64,000 nt of DNA from DFXE01 sp032054765 (lineage in GTDB: Bacteria; Bacteroidota; Bacteroidia; Bacteroidales; Tannerellaceae), in contig DAMBSC010000002.1 of the NCBI GenBank assembly GCA_032054765.1, positions 248,001 to 312,000 on the forward strand. The letters are read 5' to 3'. A program made the translations under genes and the position numbers. Shown piece by piece: positions 1-8,353 of the stretch (within the stretch, counting starts at the first letter, position 1; each line of letters opens with the position of its first letter). The notes beneath the pieces were generated by a model. The model was given only the letters and a program-made list of their open reading frames with translations, did not search any database and was not told the origin of the DNA.

Positions 1-556
1 TATATGGAGAAAAATATCCTCCGGGAGGGGAACCCACACCAAAGCCTCCTTTATTAATATCAAAACCATGATCTTCAGGTGTAGAACCTTCACCTCCCAA
101 ATGCCATTTGCCCGCCATAAAAGTTTTATATCCATTAATCCTAAGGGCTTTTGGTAAAGCTATTTCTTCCATCGATAAACTATGGACATACTTGGCAGGT
201 AAAAGTTTTGAGTTTCTACCCATTTTACGCCAATCTTCTCCTGATGCTTCACCAATCCAGTTAGTTATACCATGACGAGCTGTAAATTTACCGGTCATAA
301 TACTGGCACGAGAAGGGCTAGAGACCTGGCAAGCAGCATATCCCTGTGTAAAATTTATTCCGTTTAGGGCAATACGGTCGATGTTCGGAGATTCATAATA
401 TGTACTACCAGTACATTGCAAATCACTCCACCCAAAATCATCAGCTAATATAAATACTATATTAGGAGACTGCTTACTTTTGCCATATATTTCAGGTATG
501 CTCAATACGGATATTCCAACCAATAGAGATACCTTGCCAATAGTTGCATTCTTCAT
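1..556 (-). CDS. Sulfatase, N-terminal part (cut by window edge)
   Basis: This is the N-terminal ~185 residues of a type I sulfatase; the gene runs off the left edge. After a signal peptide-like start the protein has SPNIVFILADDFGWSDL, the usual sulfatase opening with metal-binding Asp-Asp. Further on is YAACQVSSPSRASIMTGK, which contains the formylglycine signature. The residue to be converted is Ser (S-x-P-S-R), not Cys, so this is a Ser-type sulfatase that would need an anaerobic radical-SAM maturase; none is visible here. A GKWHLGG motif follows. The ATG at 556 lies 8 bp past the stop of the GH95-like gene, so it is the third gene of that minus-strand operon. It presumably removes sulfate from a host or plant glycan in the periplasm; the substrate is unknown. 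Confidence 0.9.
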   Translation of the reverse strand, partial: MKNATIGKVSLLVGISVLSIPEIYGKSKQSPNIVFILADDFGWSDLQCTGSTYYESPNIDRIALNGINFTQGYAACQVSSPSRASIMTGKFTARHGITNWIGEASGEDWRKMGRNSKLLPAKYVHSLSMEEIALPKALRINGYKTFMAGKWHLGGEGSTPEDHGFDINKGGFGVGSPPGGYFSPY

Positions 557-564
557 CAGTTAAT

Positions 565-2847
565 TCAAATAGAAAGAGTTATCCTTTTTCCTGCTGTTGT
601 TTCTATCACAATTACATCATCTTTTAATGTATAAGTGTTTTCTTCATCAATTTTAAATGAGGCGTCTATAAAAGGATTTTTCAAACACACAATACCACCT
701 TTTTCAGGATATATAGATACCTGCTTAACGCTCCCACCCTCTTGTGAAGCGGAGACTAAGAAAGCTCCATACGTGCGTAAATCCTTAAATTCAACATCTT
801 TCCAACTTTCCGGAATAGCAGGAAACAGATGAATTACTCCTGTATGACTCTGAATTAACATTTCCTGTACACCGGATGCAAAAGCAAAATTACCTTCCAG
901 TGTGAACGGACGATAAGTAAATTTAGATTTACCGGTTTTTGTCTGATCGCCATTTACATGAAAAGTATTTCGCAGACAGAAGCATTCGGCAAATATACGA
1001 AGCGCTTCCGCAGCTCCTTCACTGTCCATTGCACGCGCTTTCATATTCCCGAGCCAACTATAGGAATAACCACACCAGTAGTCAGGTCCAACCTTATCAA
1101 AATTATGAATAGTCGATTTAATTATTTCTCTGTCTTTTTCTCCTTTACTCCAATCTATAATTCCCAATGGATGGATAGCCATTGAATTAGAAAAATGTCT
1201 GTGAGATTCATTGTAAGGAAACCCTTTTGCAAAAGTAAGTCCATTATCCTCACCCAAATCAAAATCAGGCAATTGATCACGAAGATCCTTCCAGTGATCA
1301 GCTTCTTCATTTAAGGCTAAATCCGAAGCCAGTTCTGATGCCGCATTAAAAGCAAAATAGATTAAAGAAAGGTCATAGTTTGTCATAGTATGGAACCATG
1401 CCTGCAAACTATTATCATAAATCTCGGGACTGGAACTCATTGGTAATTGTCTTACACCCTCATTATCAAGGAAAGTTATCTCTTCCAGGAAAGTAGCCAC
1501 GTCTTTGAGATAAGGATAGGCTCTTTCTCTAAGAAACTCTTTATCTCCGGAATATCTATAATGAAGATAAAAATGCTGTGACAGCCATGCTGAAATAGTA
1601 GGAGACATGGAGTATTGTATCCAGCCAGCCATATTTTCGCCTAGAAGGGTACATACACCTGGTACATTTAATCCCTCCTTTTCAAAATATTGTTTTGTAT
1701 ATTTTTTATTTACGTCACGCTGTTCCCATAATTTATTTAAGTAGCCTAAGCCTTCGGTAAGATAATTCCCTGTATAGCAAGGCCAGTAACTTAACTGCGT
1801 ATTCAAATCATGATGATAATCACCCTTCCACGGGGGCAATTTTCCATTATCGGCAGTCCAAACAGCTTGTAAAGCGATCGGATATGAATATTCCCGAGCA
1901 GTAGAACCAAATTTATAAATCTCATTCGCATACTGTTTCGCCAATACTTTATCAGGTATTGTAATAGAAGATTTTTGCCAGAAAGAATTCCAGAACGAAA
2001 GATGCGATTCATAATCCGCATATATACCTCGTTTCAAGGCTTCATCTACTATTGATTCCGCTTTATCCTCCACTAATGAAGAAGTAATACTCCAAACGCC
2101 GGTAAGTGTACTTCCTTCCCTCTCCCACTTTACCGCTACATCATAATAGAAATTACCCCATCCTACCTGATGATAAGTAATAAAATTATCTCCTTTCACT
2201 ACTTCCCCCTGTGTATACTCAAGCCTTCTCAAATCTTGTCCTGAAACCGGCCCGAGATCTTCACCGGCAGCTTGTGAATCATTATATACCGGAGGCTTTA
2301 ATTCCGGCATAAAGGACTCATCAACATTTTCAATACGAAACCAGCCGACAGGATGTGTAGCATGTACAAAAGTTTGCATTTTCATTCCATTTGACCAGCT
2401 TACTTCACATACCGCATTATTAAGATATAAACGAACAGAATCAGGTTTACCTGTTTTCTCCAATGAAAACTCCAATCCTGCTCCGGGTATTTTAGAAGGT
2501 GCAGGTAATTGGTCATAGGGATGGTCGAACTTCTTTTGCACAGGCAGATAGTCTTTTTTCATTACCTGATCGTATACCCATTTATATTTGTAATTGGGTC
2601 CTGATAAACTATCAGATGGTCGCAAATCCCATAGATCAATTCTATCAAGCGACATCCGCAGGGCATTTTCCTTTTCCCAAACCAAAGAACCAACAATAGC
2701 ATTTCCTAACGGCATTCCCTCGTCCCACGATGCGGCTAAATCTGTAAACGCCAAATCATACGCTGACGGTGAAACTTTTATTTCAGAACGCTGGCAAGAA
2801 ACCAGCATATACATTATAACACAGATAAATAGAAATGACTTTTTCAT
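565..2847 (-). CDS. GH95-like glycoside hydrolase lipoprotein (putative alpha-fucosidase/galactosidase)
   Basis: A 760-residue exported lipoprotein (signal peptide ending LVSC). The start matches the N-terminal beta-sandwich of GH95 enzymes (SWDEGMPLGNAIVGSLVW). The catalytic (alpha/alpha) barrel is seen in HHDLNTQLSYWP, GENMAGW and LPMSSSPEI, and the C-terminal beta domain in GVIHLFPAIPESW. GH95 members are inverting 1,2-alpha-L-fucosidases or L-galactosidases. In the known fucosidase a pair of Asn residues (N-x-N) activates water; here the first of the pair appears to be Asp (D-L-N), so specificity is uncertain. The gene overlaps its upstream neighbour by 4 bp (ATGA), indicating translational coupling, and is followed at once by the sulfatase, so the operon probably degrades a sulfated, fucosylated glycan. 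Confidence 0.75.
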   Translation of the reverse strand: MKKSFLFICVIMYMLVSCQRSEIKVSPSAYDLAFTDLAASWDEGMPLGNAIVGSLVWEKENALRMSLDRIDLWDLRPSDSLSGPNYKYKWVYDQVMKKDYLPVQKKFDHPYDQLPAPSKIPGAGLEFSLEKTGKPDSVRLYLNNAVCEVSWSNGMKMQTFVHATHPVGWFRIENVDESFMPELKPPVYNDSQAAGEDLGPVSGQDLRRLEYTQGEVVKGDNFITYHQVGWGNFYYDVAVKWEREGSTLTGVWSITSSLVEDKAESIVDEALKRGIYADYESHLSFWNSFWQKSSITIPDKVLAKQYANEIYKFGSTAREYSYPIALQAVWTADNGKLPPWKGDYHHDLNTQLSYWPCYTGNYLTEGLGYLNKLWEQRDVNKKYTKQYFEKEGLNVPGVCTLLGENMAGWIQYSMSPTISAWLSQHFYLHYRYSGDKEFLRERAYPYLKDVATFLEEITFLDNEGVRQLPMSSSPEIYDNSLQAWFHTMTNYDLSLIYFAFNAASELASDLALNEEADHWKDLRDQLPDFDLGEDNGLTFAKGFPYNESHRHFSNSMAIHPLGIIDWSKGEKDREIIKSTIHNFDKVGPDYWCGYSYSWLGNMKARAMDSEGAAEALRIFAECFCLRNTFHVNGDQTKTGKSKFTYRPFTLEGNFAFASGVQEMLIQSHTGVIHLFPAIPESWKDVEFKDLRTYGAFLVSASQEGGSVKQVSIYPEKGGIVCLKNPFIDASFKIDEENTYTLKDDVIVIETTAGKRITLSI

Positions 2848-4169
2848 TTTTTTATTTCAATTAAATTTTCAGGATCCCAATAGATGGCTTCACCACGAGT
2901 ATAACTTTCAAAACTAAGCAGAGCCGGAGCAGCCGACTGTACACCAAACAATACATTTGGTATATTTGAGGTGTTCTTTCGAATACTTTCAAAGAAGTGA
3001 TTGAAATGGTCATAATGCCCGCCTTTATAATCTTCATTCGCTTCAAAAACGATTTCTGTAGGAGAAATAAATTGGGGCTCATCTATGCCTTGACCTAATA
3101 ATTCGGAAAAGGTAAATTTCTCTTTATCAATCTCTTTTATAGTTTTCAGTGTAACCTTCCCCCACTCTACATCCAGACTTCCTTCAGAGCCATTGATATG
3201 GAAGTTCATGCTACCCCACTTCTTCGATATACCGTCTACATAATTAGCACCTAACTGAACTGTAAAAGCACCCACATTATTCTTATCAGGATAGTCAAAA
3301 TAGCCTAACATAACATCCGGAGTATCCCTGAAACCATCAGTATAATAACGTAATCCACCGGTCGTATACACTTTTGAAGGACCTATGGCATCTGTAATAT
3401 AATGTAGACTAGCCAATACATGGACATACAGATCTCCGGCAATACCGGTGCTATAATCTTTCCAGTTTCGCCAGTAAAAGAAGCGTTGAGGAGCAAAACT
3501 ATGATTCGGAGCATTACCGATGAATTGCTTCCACCAAATGGTTTCTTCAGAAGCATCTTCCGGTATCGGATACTCTCCCAATGGCCGGGGAGCAGATGTA
3601 AACTGCCCGTCTATGAAATTTACCTGTCCGATAATACCACCTAACACCAACTGACGCGCTTTCTTATTTCCCAGGGATGACATTCCCTGGCTACCCGTCT
3701 GGAAATATTTCCCGCTCACCTGTTGGGCATCGATCAAAGCTTTACCTTCACCTACTTTATGAATAACCGGCTTTTCACAATATACATGTTTACCTGCTTT
3801 CATAGCCGCTATCGCTATAGGCTGATGCCAATGATCCGGAGTGGCAATTATTACGACATCTACATCTTTACGGTCTAATATATCTTTGTAATCTTTTGTA
3901 GTGAACAGATGCTCCCCCCATTGTTCTTTAGCTAAAGCCAATCGCGCATCGTACAAATCGCACACAGCCACCAATCTAACATCAGGCACCTGAAGTGCGG
4001 TATTCGTATCGGCAGTACCCATGCCACCTTTACCAATCAGGGCAATCCGTATTTCTTTAGATTTTGCAGATATATCGGTATTCTCGCCTGCATAAATAAA
4101 AGAAGGTATAGAGGATAAAGCCAGGCCGCTACCTGCCAAAGATTTAATAAAATTACGTCTTGTAGTCAT
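2844..4169 (-). CDS. Exported Gfo/Idh/MocA-family oxidoreductase (Tat signal)
   Basis: NAD(P)-dependent oxidoreductase of about 441 residues. The start at 4169 is preferred over an upstream in-frame ATG at 4244 because it places a twin-arginine signal (TTRRNFIKSLAGSG) at the N-terminus. The Rossmann fold follows (IALIGKGGMG), then VAVCDL, and then the DHWH and CEKP motifs of this family; the EKP lysine is the usual catalytic residue. The secreted Bacteroidota subfamily often sits next to glycoside hydrolases and includes GH109-like enzymes, but it has no proven common reaction. It is the first gene of a minus-strand operon with the GH95-like hydrolase and the sulfatase, and its stop overlaps the next ATG. 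Substrate not assignable. Confidence 0.85.
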   Translation of the reverse strand: MTTRRNFIKSLAGSGLALSSIPSFIYAGENTDISAKSKEIRIALIGKGGMGTADTNTALQVPDVRLVAVCDLYDARLALAKEQWGEHLFTTKDYKDILDRKDVDVVIIATPDHWHQPIAIAAMKAGKHVYCEKPVIHKVGEGKALIDAQQVSGKYFQTGSQGMSSLGNKKARQLVLGGIIGQVNFIDGQFTSAPRPLGEYPIPEDASEETIWWKQFIGNAPNHSFAPQRFFYWRNWKDYSTGIAGDLYVHVLASLHYITDAIGPSKVYTTGGLRYYTDGFRDTPDVMLGYFDYPDKNNVGAFTVQLGANYVDGISKKWGSMNFHINGSEGSLDVEWGKVTLKTIKEIDKEKFTFSELLGQGIDEPQFISPTEIVFEANEDYKGGHYDHFNHFFESIRKNTSNIPNVLFGVQSAAPALLSFESYTRGEAIYWDPENLIEIKK

Positions 4170-4274
4170 ATTGTTTGTGGTTTTGAATATCAAATAATTT
4201 AATTTTCGCAAGATAAGAATTATTTCTATGAAGCATAAATTCATCCTGAATAAACCTGTCCGATTTTTTTTTGA

Positions 4275-4360
4275 TTTTATTAAAAATCCGTCACATAATG
4301 AGTTAATTATCTGAATTTCAAAAAGTAAAGCGTGACAGATTATCCGTCACAATCCGTCAC
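4275..4360. repeat. Left arm of an 86-bp inverted repeat
   Basis: These 86 bases reappear in inverted orientation at 4778-4863 with only a few mismatches. The arm contains a GTGACAGAT-T-ATCCGTCAC palindrome at 4332-4350 and a further CCGTCAC. Together the arms enclose about 417 bp holding a relic HU-HIG gene and its palindrome array. No transposase and no clear target duplication are visible. Confidence 0.9.
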
Positions 4361-4478
4361 CGACGATAATTCAATAAGAAATGTTATTTATTACCTTATA
4401 AAAGTACGTCGGAAACCTTTCTTTCTGATTCCGATCTTTCTGTCAAAGACGCTTGTTGAACTCATAATTTAGACCCAT
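4357..4478 (-). pseudogene. Relic HU-HIG DNA-binding protein gene (internally deleted)
   Basis: The minus strand from 4478 reads MGLNYEFNKRL then stop. This matches the start of the intact HU-HIG protein at 52960 (MGLNYDFYKNPL). At the other end, a different frame reads NYRR-stop at 4371-4357, matching the C-terminus NYGR-stop of the intact gene. Both stops lie in the same GTGACGG repeat context. Everything between is missing or unrecognisable, so this is an internally deleted, frameshifted copy. Its ATG is 63.5 bp from the centre of the nearest palindrome, the same distance as in the intact copy. Confidence 0.75.
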
Positions 4479-4534
4479 AACTTTAATGCTTAGATAAGAA
4501 CATATTATCAATTTATTCATATTCTATTAATAAC

Positions 4535-4616
4535 TTCACAGATGTGAGAATATTTTTTCACAGCTGTGAAAACTTTTTCCCACACTTGTGAAATTTATTT
4601 TTCACAGGTGTGAAAA
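4535..4616. promoter_or_regulatory. Palindrome array A: four sites at 22-bp spacing
   Basis: Four imperfect palindromes with centres at 4541.5, 4563.5, 4585.5 and 4607.5, exactly 22 bp apart. The stem is TTTTCACA-NN-TGTGAAAA. The second site is a perfect 18-bp palindrome and the fourth is perfect outside its GG centre. The third has an intact right half and a CCC-containing, degraded left half. On the minus strand a TTG (4661-4663 complement) stands where a -33 box is expected, but the -7 box is decayed. The array belongs to the relic gene at 4478. Confidence 0.9.
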
Positions 4617-4777
4617 CAATAAAAGTTCATTAGGAAGATGATAAAGAGTAAGGAGTAAAACAACAATACATCAAGGATTTACCAACAATTCATTTAGCTG
4701 AAATAAAATAGATTATCGGATTTATAAAACTCATATTTGTGATACTAAATATAATACTCAATTATACAATTTATGAT

Positions 4778-4863
4778 GTGACGAATTGTGACAGATGATC
4801 TGTCACGCTTTACTTTTTGAAATTCAGATAATTAACCCATTATGTGACGGATTTTTAATAAAA
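4778..4863. repeat. Right arm of the 86-bp inverted repeat
   Basis: Inverted partner of 4275-4360. It contains the 19-bp palindrome GTGACAGAT-G-ATCTGTCAC (4788-4806), which is perfect except for the single central base. It lies upstream of the XRE-cupin gene. Confidence 0.9.
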
Positions 4864-4951
4864 ACAAAAAACTCTTTTTGCTTGATAATAAGTCAAAATA
4901 GAAATTGATTATTTTATATGGATGCAATACCGGTTACTAATCTTTTATTTT

Positions 4952-4959
4952 TATCTTTG
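4952..4959 (+). promoter_or_regulatory. -7 element of the XRE-cupin gene
   Basis: TATCTTTG fits the Bacteroidota -7 consensus TAnnTTTG and lies 27 bp before the ATG at 4987. It favours that start over an in-frame ATG at 4918. No good -33 box was found. Confidence 0.5.
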
Positions 4960-4986
4960 GAGCCTCATTATCTAATATTACATCCA

Positions 4987-5541
4987 ATGAATGAACAGAT
5001 CAAACAAATAGCAGAACGCCTGGCCGGTCTTCGTGACGCACTGGAGATTACTCCGGAAGAGATGGCTAAAGTATGCAATCTTTCAACTGACGAATATCTT
5101 GAATTGGAAACAGGTATGAAAGACATTTCTGTAAGTGTATTGCATCAGATATCACAAGCCTATGGTATTGAATTAACTACACTTATGTTCGGAGATGAGC
5201 CAAAGATGAGTAGCTATTTCGTTACTCGCAAAGGAAAAGGAATAGCTGTCGAACGTACAAAAGCATATAAGTATCAGTCGCTTGCAGCCGGTTTCACAAA
5301 CCGAAAAGCCGACCCCTTCCTAGTAACCGTACATCCCAAACCCGAAAACGAATCCATATACCTTAATTCCCATCCCGGACAAGAATTTAATCTCGTTGTT
5401 AAAGGCAGACTACTACTCCATATAAACGGGAAAGATCTTATGCTGGAAGAGGGTGACAGTATCTATTTCAATTCAGAATTACCCCATGGTATGAAAGCAC
5501 TTGATGGGGAAAAAGTAAGTTTTCTTGCAGTAATATTATAA
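4987..5541 (+). CDS. XRE-family regulator with C-terminal cupin domain
   Basis: A 184-residue cytoplasmic transcription regulator. Residues ~1-60 form a helix-turn-helix of the XRE/Cro type (ITPEEMAKVCNLSTDEYLELE). Residues ~110-180 form a cupin barrel (NSHPGQEFNLVVKGRLLLHI, then EEGDSIYFNSELPHGMKAL). The start at 4987 is chosen because a -7 promoter element lies between it and the more upstream ATG. The stop is followed after 3 bp by the acyl-CoA ligase ATG, so the two genes form an operon and this protein probably senses a small carboxylate or thioester to control the ligase. The effector is not known. Confidence 0.88.
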   Translation: MNEQIKQIAERLAGLRDALEITPEEMAKVCNLSTDEYLELETGMKDISVSVLHQISQAYGIELTTLMFGDEPKMSSYFVTRKGKGIAVERTKAYKYQSLAAGFTNRKADPFLVTVHPKPENESIYLNSHPGQEFNLVVKGRLLLHINGKDLMLEEGDSIYFNSELPHGMKALDGEKVSFLAVIL

Positions 5542-5544
5542 ATC

Positions 5545-7200
5545 ATGGTAGAAAGGTTTTTAGATAAGACGACTTTTGAGTCGCAGGAAGATTTTCAAAA
5601 GAATTTTAAAGTAAATATACCCGAAAACTTTAATTTTGGTTATGATGTAGTAGATGTATGGGCTAAAGAACAGCCTGATAAACGTGCACTCTGCTGGACA
5701 AATGACCAAGGGAAGCATATAGACTTCAGCTTTGCAGATTTAAAAAAGTATTCTGATCAGACAGCTTCCTATTTTCAGTCGTTAGGTATTGGTAAGGGCG
5801 ATCCTGTAATGCTGGTACTTAAGAGAAGGTATGAATTCTGGTTTGCTATAATCGCCCTTCATAAACTTGGCGCAATGGTAATACCGGCTACACATCTTCT
5901 GACAAAAAAAGATATAATCTATCGTAATAATGCTGCCGATATTAAAATGATTGTCTGCGCAGGCGAGAAAACCATCACCGATAGTATCCTGGCAGCTATG
6001 CCCGAATCACCTTCCATTACGAAACTGGTATCTATTGGACCTATCATTCCCGAAGGGTTCGAAGATTTCCATAAAGGTATTGAGAATGCAGCGCCATTTC
6101 AAAGACCTGTGCATCCCAATACAAATGACGATATTTCCATTATGTATTTTACATCAGGAACGACAGGTAATCCGAAGATGGTAACACATGATTTTACTTA
6201 TCCACTCGCTCATATCACAACAGGGAGCTATTGGCATAATTTACATGAGGGAAGCTTACATCTCACCATTGCCGATACCGGTTGGGGAAAAGCCGTATGG
6301 GGTAAATTATACGGCCAATGGATTGCCGGAGCAACAGTATTTGTATACGATCATGAAAAGTTCAATCCGGCTGATATGCTTCAAATGATACAGGATTACA
6401 GGATTACTTCACTTTGTGCACCTCCTACGATCTTCCGTTTCCTTATCCGCGAAGACCTGACGAAATACGACCTAAGTTCACTGGAATATTGTACAATAGC
6501 CGGTGAAGCGCTCAATCCTGCCGTATTTGAATCATTCCTGAAATTGACGGGTATTAAACTTATGGAAGGTTTCGGACAAACAGAAACAACGCTGACTGTA
6601 TGTACCTTCCCATGGACAGAACCAAAGCCCGGTTCGATGGGAAAAGCAAATCCGCAATACGACGTAGATCTGCTTCGTCCTGATGGCAGCCCTGCGGAAG
6701 ACGGAGAACAAGGCGAAATTGTGGTTCGTACCTCAAACGGTAAACCGCTCGGCCTCTTTAAAGAATATTATCGAGATCCTGAACTGACTGAGAATACTTG
6801 TCACGACGGATATTATTTTACCGGAGACGTCGCCTGGCGTGATGAAGACGGCTACTTCTGGTTCGTAGGTCGTACCGACGATGTAATCAAAAGTTCCGGA
6901 TACCGTATTGGTCCTTTTGAAGTAGAGAGCGCCCTGATGACACATCCCGCAGTTGTTGAATGCGCAATAACCGGTGTTCCTGATGAAGTACGCGGACAAG
7001 TAGTAAAAGCAACTGTTATCTTATCAAAAGAATATAAAGACAAAGCAGGCGAAGCCTTAATTAAGGAGATCCAGGATCACGTAAAAAAGGTAACCGCTCC
7101 CTATAAATATCCCCGAATCATCGAGTTCGTAGACGAACTCCCAAAAACAATTAGCGGTAAGATTCGTAGAGTGGAAATAAGGGATAAAGACAATCTTTAA
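5545..7200 (+). CDS. AMP-forming acyl-CoA synthetase
   Basis: A 551-residue member of the ANL adenylating superfamily, cytoplasmic. It carries the P-loop YFTSGTTGNPKMVTHDF (~205), the acyl-binding GFGQTETTL (~340), the hinge region TGDVAWRDEDGYFWFVGRTDD (~430) and the catalytic lysine in PKTISGKIRR near the C-terminus. It makes acyl-AMP and then acyl-CoA from a carboxylic acid. The sequence is closer to medium-chain or acetyl-type synthetases than to long-chain ones; the exact acid cannot be read. It is coupled to the XRE-cupin regulator just upstream. Confidence 0.9.
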   Translation: MVERFLDKTTFESQEDFQKNFKVNIPENFNFGYDVVDVWAKEQPDKRALCWTNDQGKHIDFSFADLKKYSDQTASYFQSLGIGKGDPVMLVLKRRYEFWFAIIALHKLGAMVIPATHLLTKKDIIYRNNAADIKMIVCAGEKTITDSILAAMPESPSITKLVSIGPIIPEGFEDFHKGIENAAPFQRPVHPNTNDDISIMYFTSGTTGNPKMVTHDFTYPLAHITTGSYWHNLHEGSLHLTIADTGWGKAVWGKLYGQWIAGATVFVYDHEKFNPADMLQMIQDYRITSLCAPPTIFRFLIREDLTKYDLSSLEYCTIAGEALNPAVFESFLKLTGIKLMEGFGQTETTLTVCTFPWTEPKPGSMGKANPQYDVDLLRPDGSPAEDGEQGEIVVRTSNGKPLGLFKEYYRDPELTENTCHDGYYFTGDVAWRDEDGYFWFVGRTDDVIKSSGYRIGPFEVESALMTHPAVVECAITGVPDEVRGQVVKATVILSKEYKDKAGEALIKEIQDHVKKVTAPYKYPRIIEFVDELPKTISGKIRRVEIRDKDNL

Positions 7201-7277
7201 TTGAAAGTTGAAAATGGAAAATGGAAAACGTTTCTATTCTTTCATTTTCAACTTTCAATTTTCAATTTTCAATTACT
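7201..7277. repeat. Intergenic TTTTCAA-type inverted repeat
   Basis: The gap before proB starts with TTGAAAGTTGAAAATGG repeats and ends with TTTTCAACTTTCAATTTTCAA repeats, so the two halves pair into a long AT-rich hairpin. Members of the same family lie at 39410-39488, 44092-44167 and 62948-63002. Confidence 0.85.
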
Positions 7278-8348
7278 ATGAGGGTTGCAGTAAAAATAGG
7301 CAGTAATGTACTAACACGGAAAGATGGTACATTAGATATTACACGAATGTCTGCACTGGTAGATCAAGTTGCTGAACTGCATAAACAAGGCGTGGATATT
7401 ATCCTTATTTCTTCCGGTGCCGTTGCTTCCGGACGGAGTGAAATTAAGGCCGGTAAGAAACTGGATTCTGTATCTGCACGACAACTTTATTCTGCTGTCG
7501 GACAAGCTAAACTGATAAATCGTTACTATGAACTCTTCCGTGAACATAGTATCAAGTGCGGACAAGTATTAACAACTAAAGAGAATTTTAGCAGTCGAAT
7601 CCATTACCTTAACCAGAAACATTGTATGGAGGTAATGCTTGAAAATAAAGTAATCCCGATTGTTAATGAAAACGATACCATTTCCGTGACAGAACTAATG
7701 TTTACTGATAATGATGAACTTTCAGGCCTGATTGCTACTATGATGGGGATGGACGCACTGATAATCCTCAGTAATGTGGATGGTATTTATAATGGTGATC
7801 CCGCTGATCCTAAAGCTCAAGTCATTACCGAAATTGGAAATGGAAGTGAAAATATCTCAGAGTTTGTTCAAACAACAAAATCTTCTTTTGGTCGTGGCGG
7901 TATGCTGACTAAATGTAATATCGCACGTAAAGTTGCAGAAGAAGGTATCGCTGTCATTATTGCGAATGGAAAACGTGATAACATCCTTCCTGACCTGTTA
8001 TCAAAGAAGAAAAAAGTCGTCTGTACTTTATTCAAACCGTCTTTAAAGCCGGTAAGTAATGTAAAAAAATGGATTGCCCACTCTGAAGGTTTCGCTAAAG
8101 GGGAGATACACCTAAATAAAGGAGCTGTAGAAGCCCTTCAGGCACCAAAAGCTACAAGTATTTTGTTAGTGGGAGTTACCCGAATTGCAGGGGATTTTGA
8201 AAAAGATGATATCGTTCGTATTTTTGATGAGAACGGTAAGCAAATTGGTGTAGGGCGTGCAAGCTATGATAGCAGTGAAGCAACAAAATTTATCGGGCAA
8301 CGCGATATGAAACCTATGATACATTATGATTATCTTTGTTTAGATTAA
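7278..8348 (+). CDS. proB: Glutamate 5-kinase
   Basis: First step of proline synthesis: ATP-dependent phosphorylation of glutamate. The ~356-residue protein begins MRVAVKIGSNVLT; this start is chosen because an upstream ATG at 7221 would translate the intergenic repeat. The amino acid kinase domain shows ISSGAVASGR, NENDTIS and FTDNDELSGLIATMMG. The C-terminal PUA domain covers the last ~80 residues (GEIHLNKGAVEAL). It is followed after 5 bp by proA, the next enzyme. Regulation is probably proline feedback through the kinase domain, as in the family. Confidence 0.97.
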   Translation: MRVAVKIGSNVLTRKDGTLDITRMSALVDQVAELHKQGVDIILISSGAVASGRSEIKAGKKLDSVSARQLYSAVGQAKLINRYYELFREHSIKCGQVLTTKENFSSRIHYLNQKHCMEVMLENKVIPIVNENDTISVTELMFTDNDELSGLIATMMGMDALIILSNVDGIYNGDPADPKAQVITEIGNGSENISEFVQTTKSSFGRGGMLTKCNIARKVAEEGIAVIIANGKRDNILPDLLSKKKKVVCTLFKPSLKPVSNVKKWIAHSEGFAKGEIHLNKGAVEALQAPKATSILLVGVTRIAGDFEKDDIVRIFDENGKQIGVGRASYDSSEATKFIGQRDMKPMIHYDYLCLD

Positions 8349-8353
8349 AAAAT

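Noticed and set aside
4535..4616. Palindrome arrays as CRISPR
   Set aside because: The units are short palindromes only 22 bp apart with no spacer-length unique sequences and no cas genes nearby.
4275..4863. Complete insertion sequence or MITE
   Set aside because: No transposase and no convincing target duplication flanks the 86-bp arms, so a named mobile element is not claimed.
4918..4986. N-terminal extension of the XRE-cupin protein
   Set aside because: A -7 promoter element lies inside this stretch and the extension does not look like family sequence.
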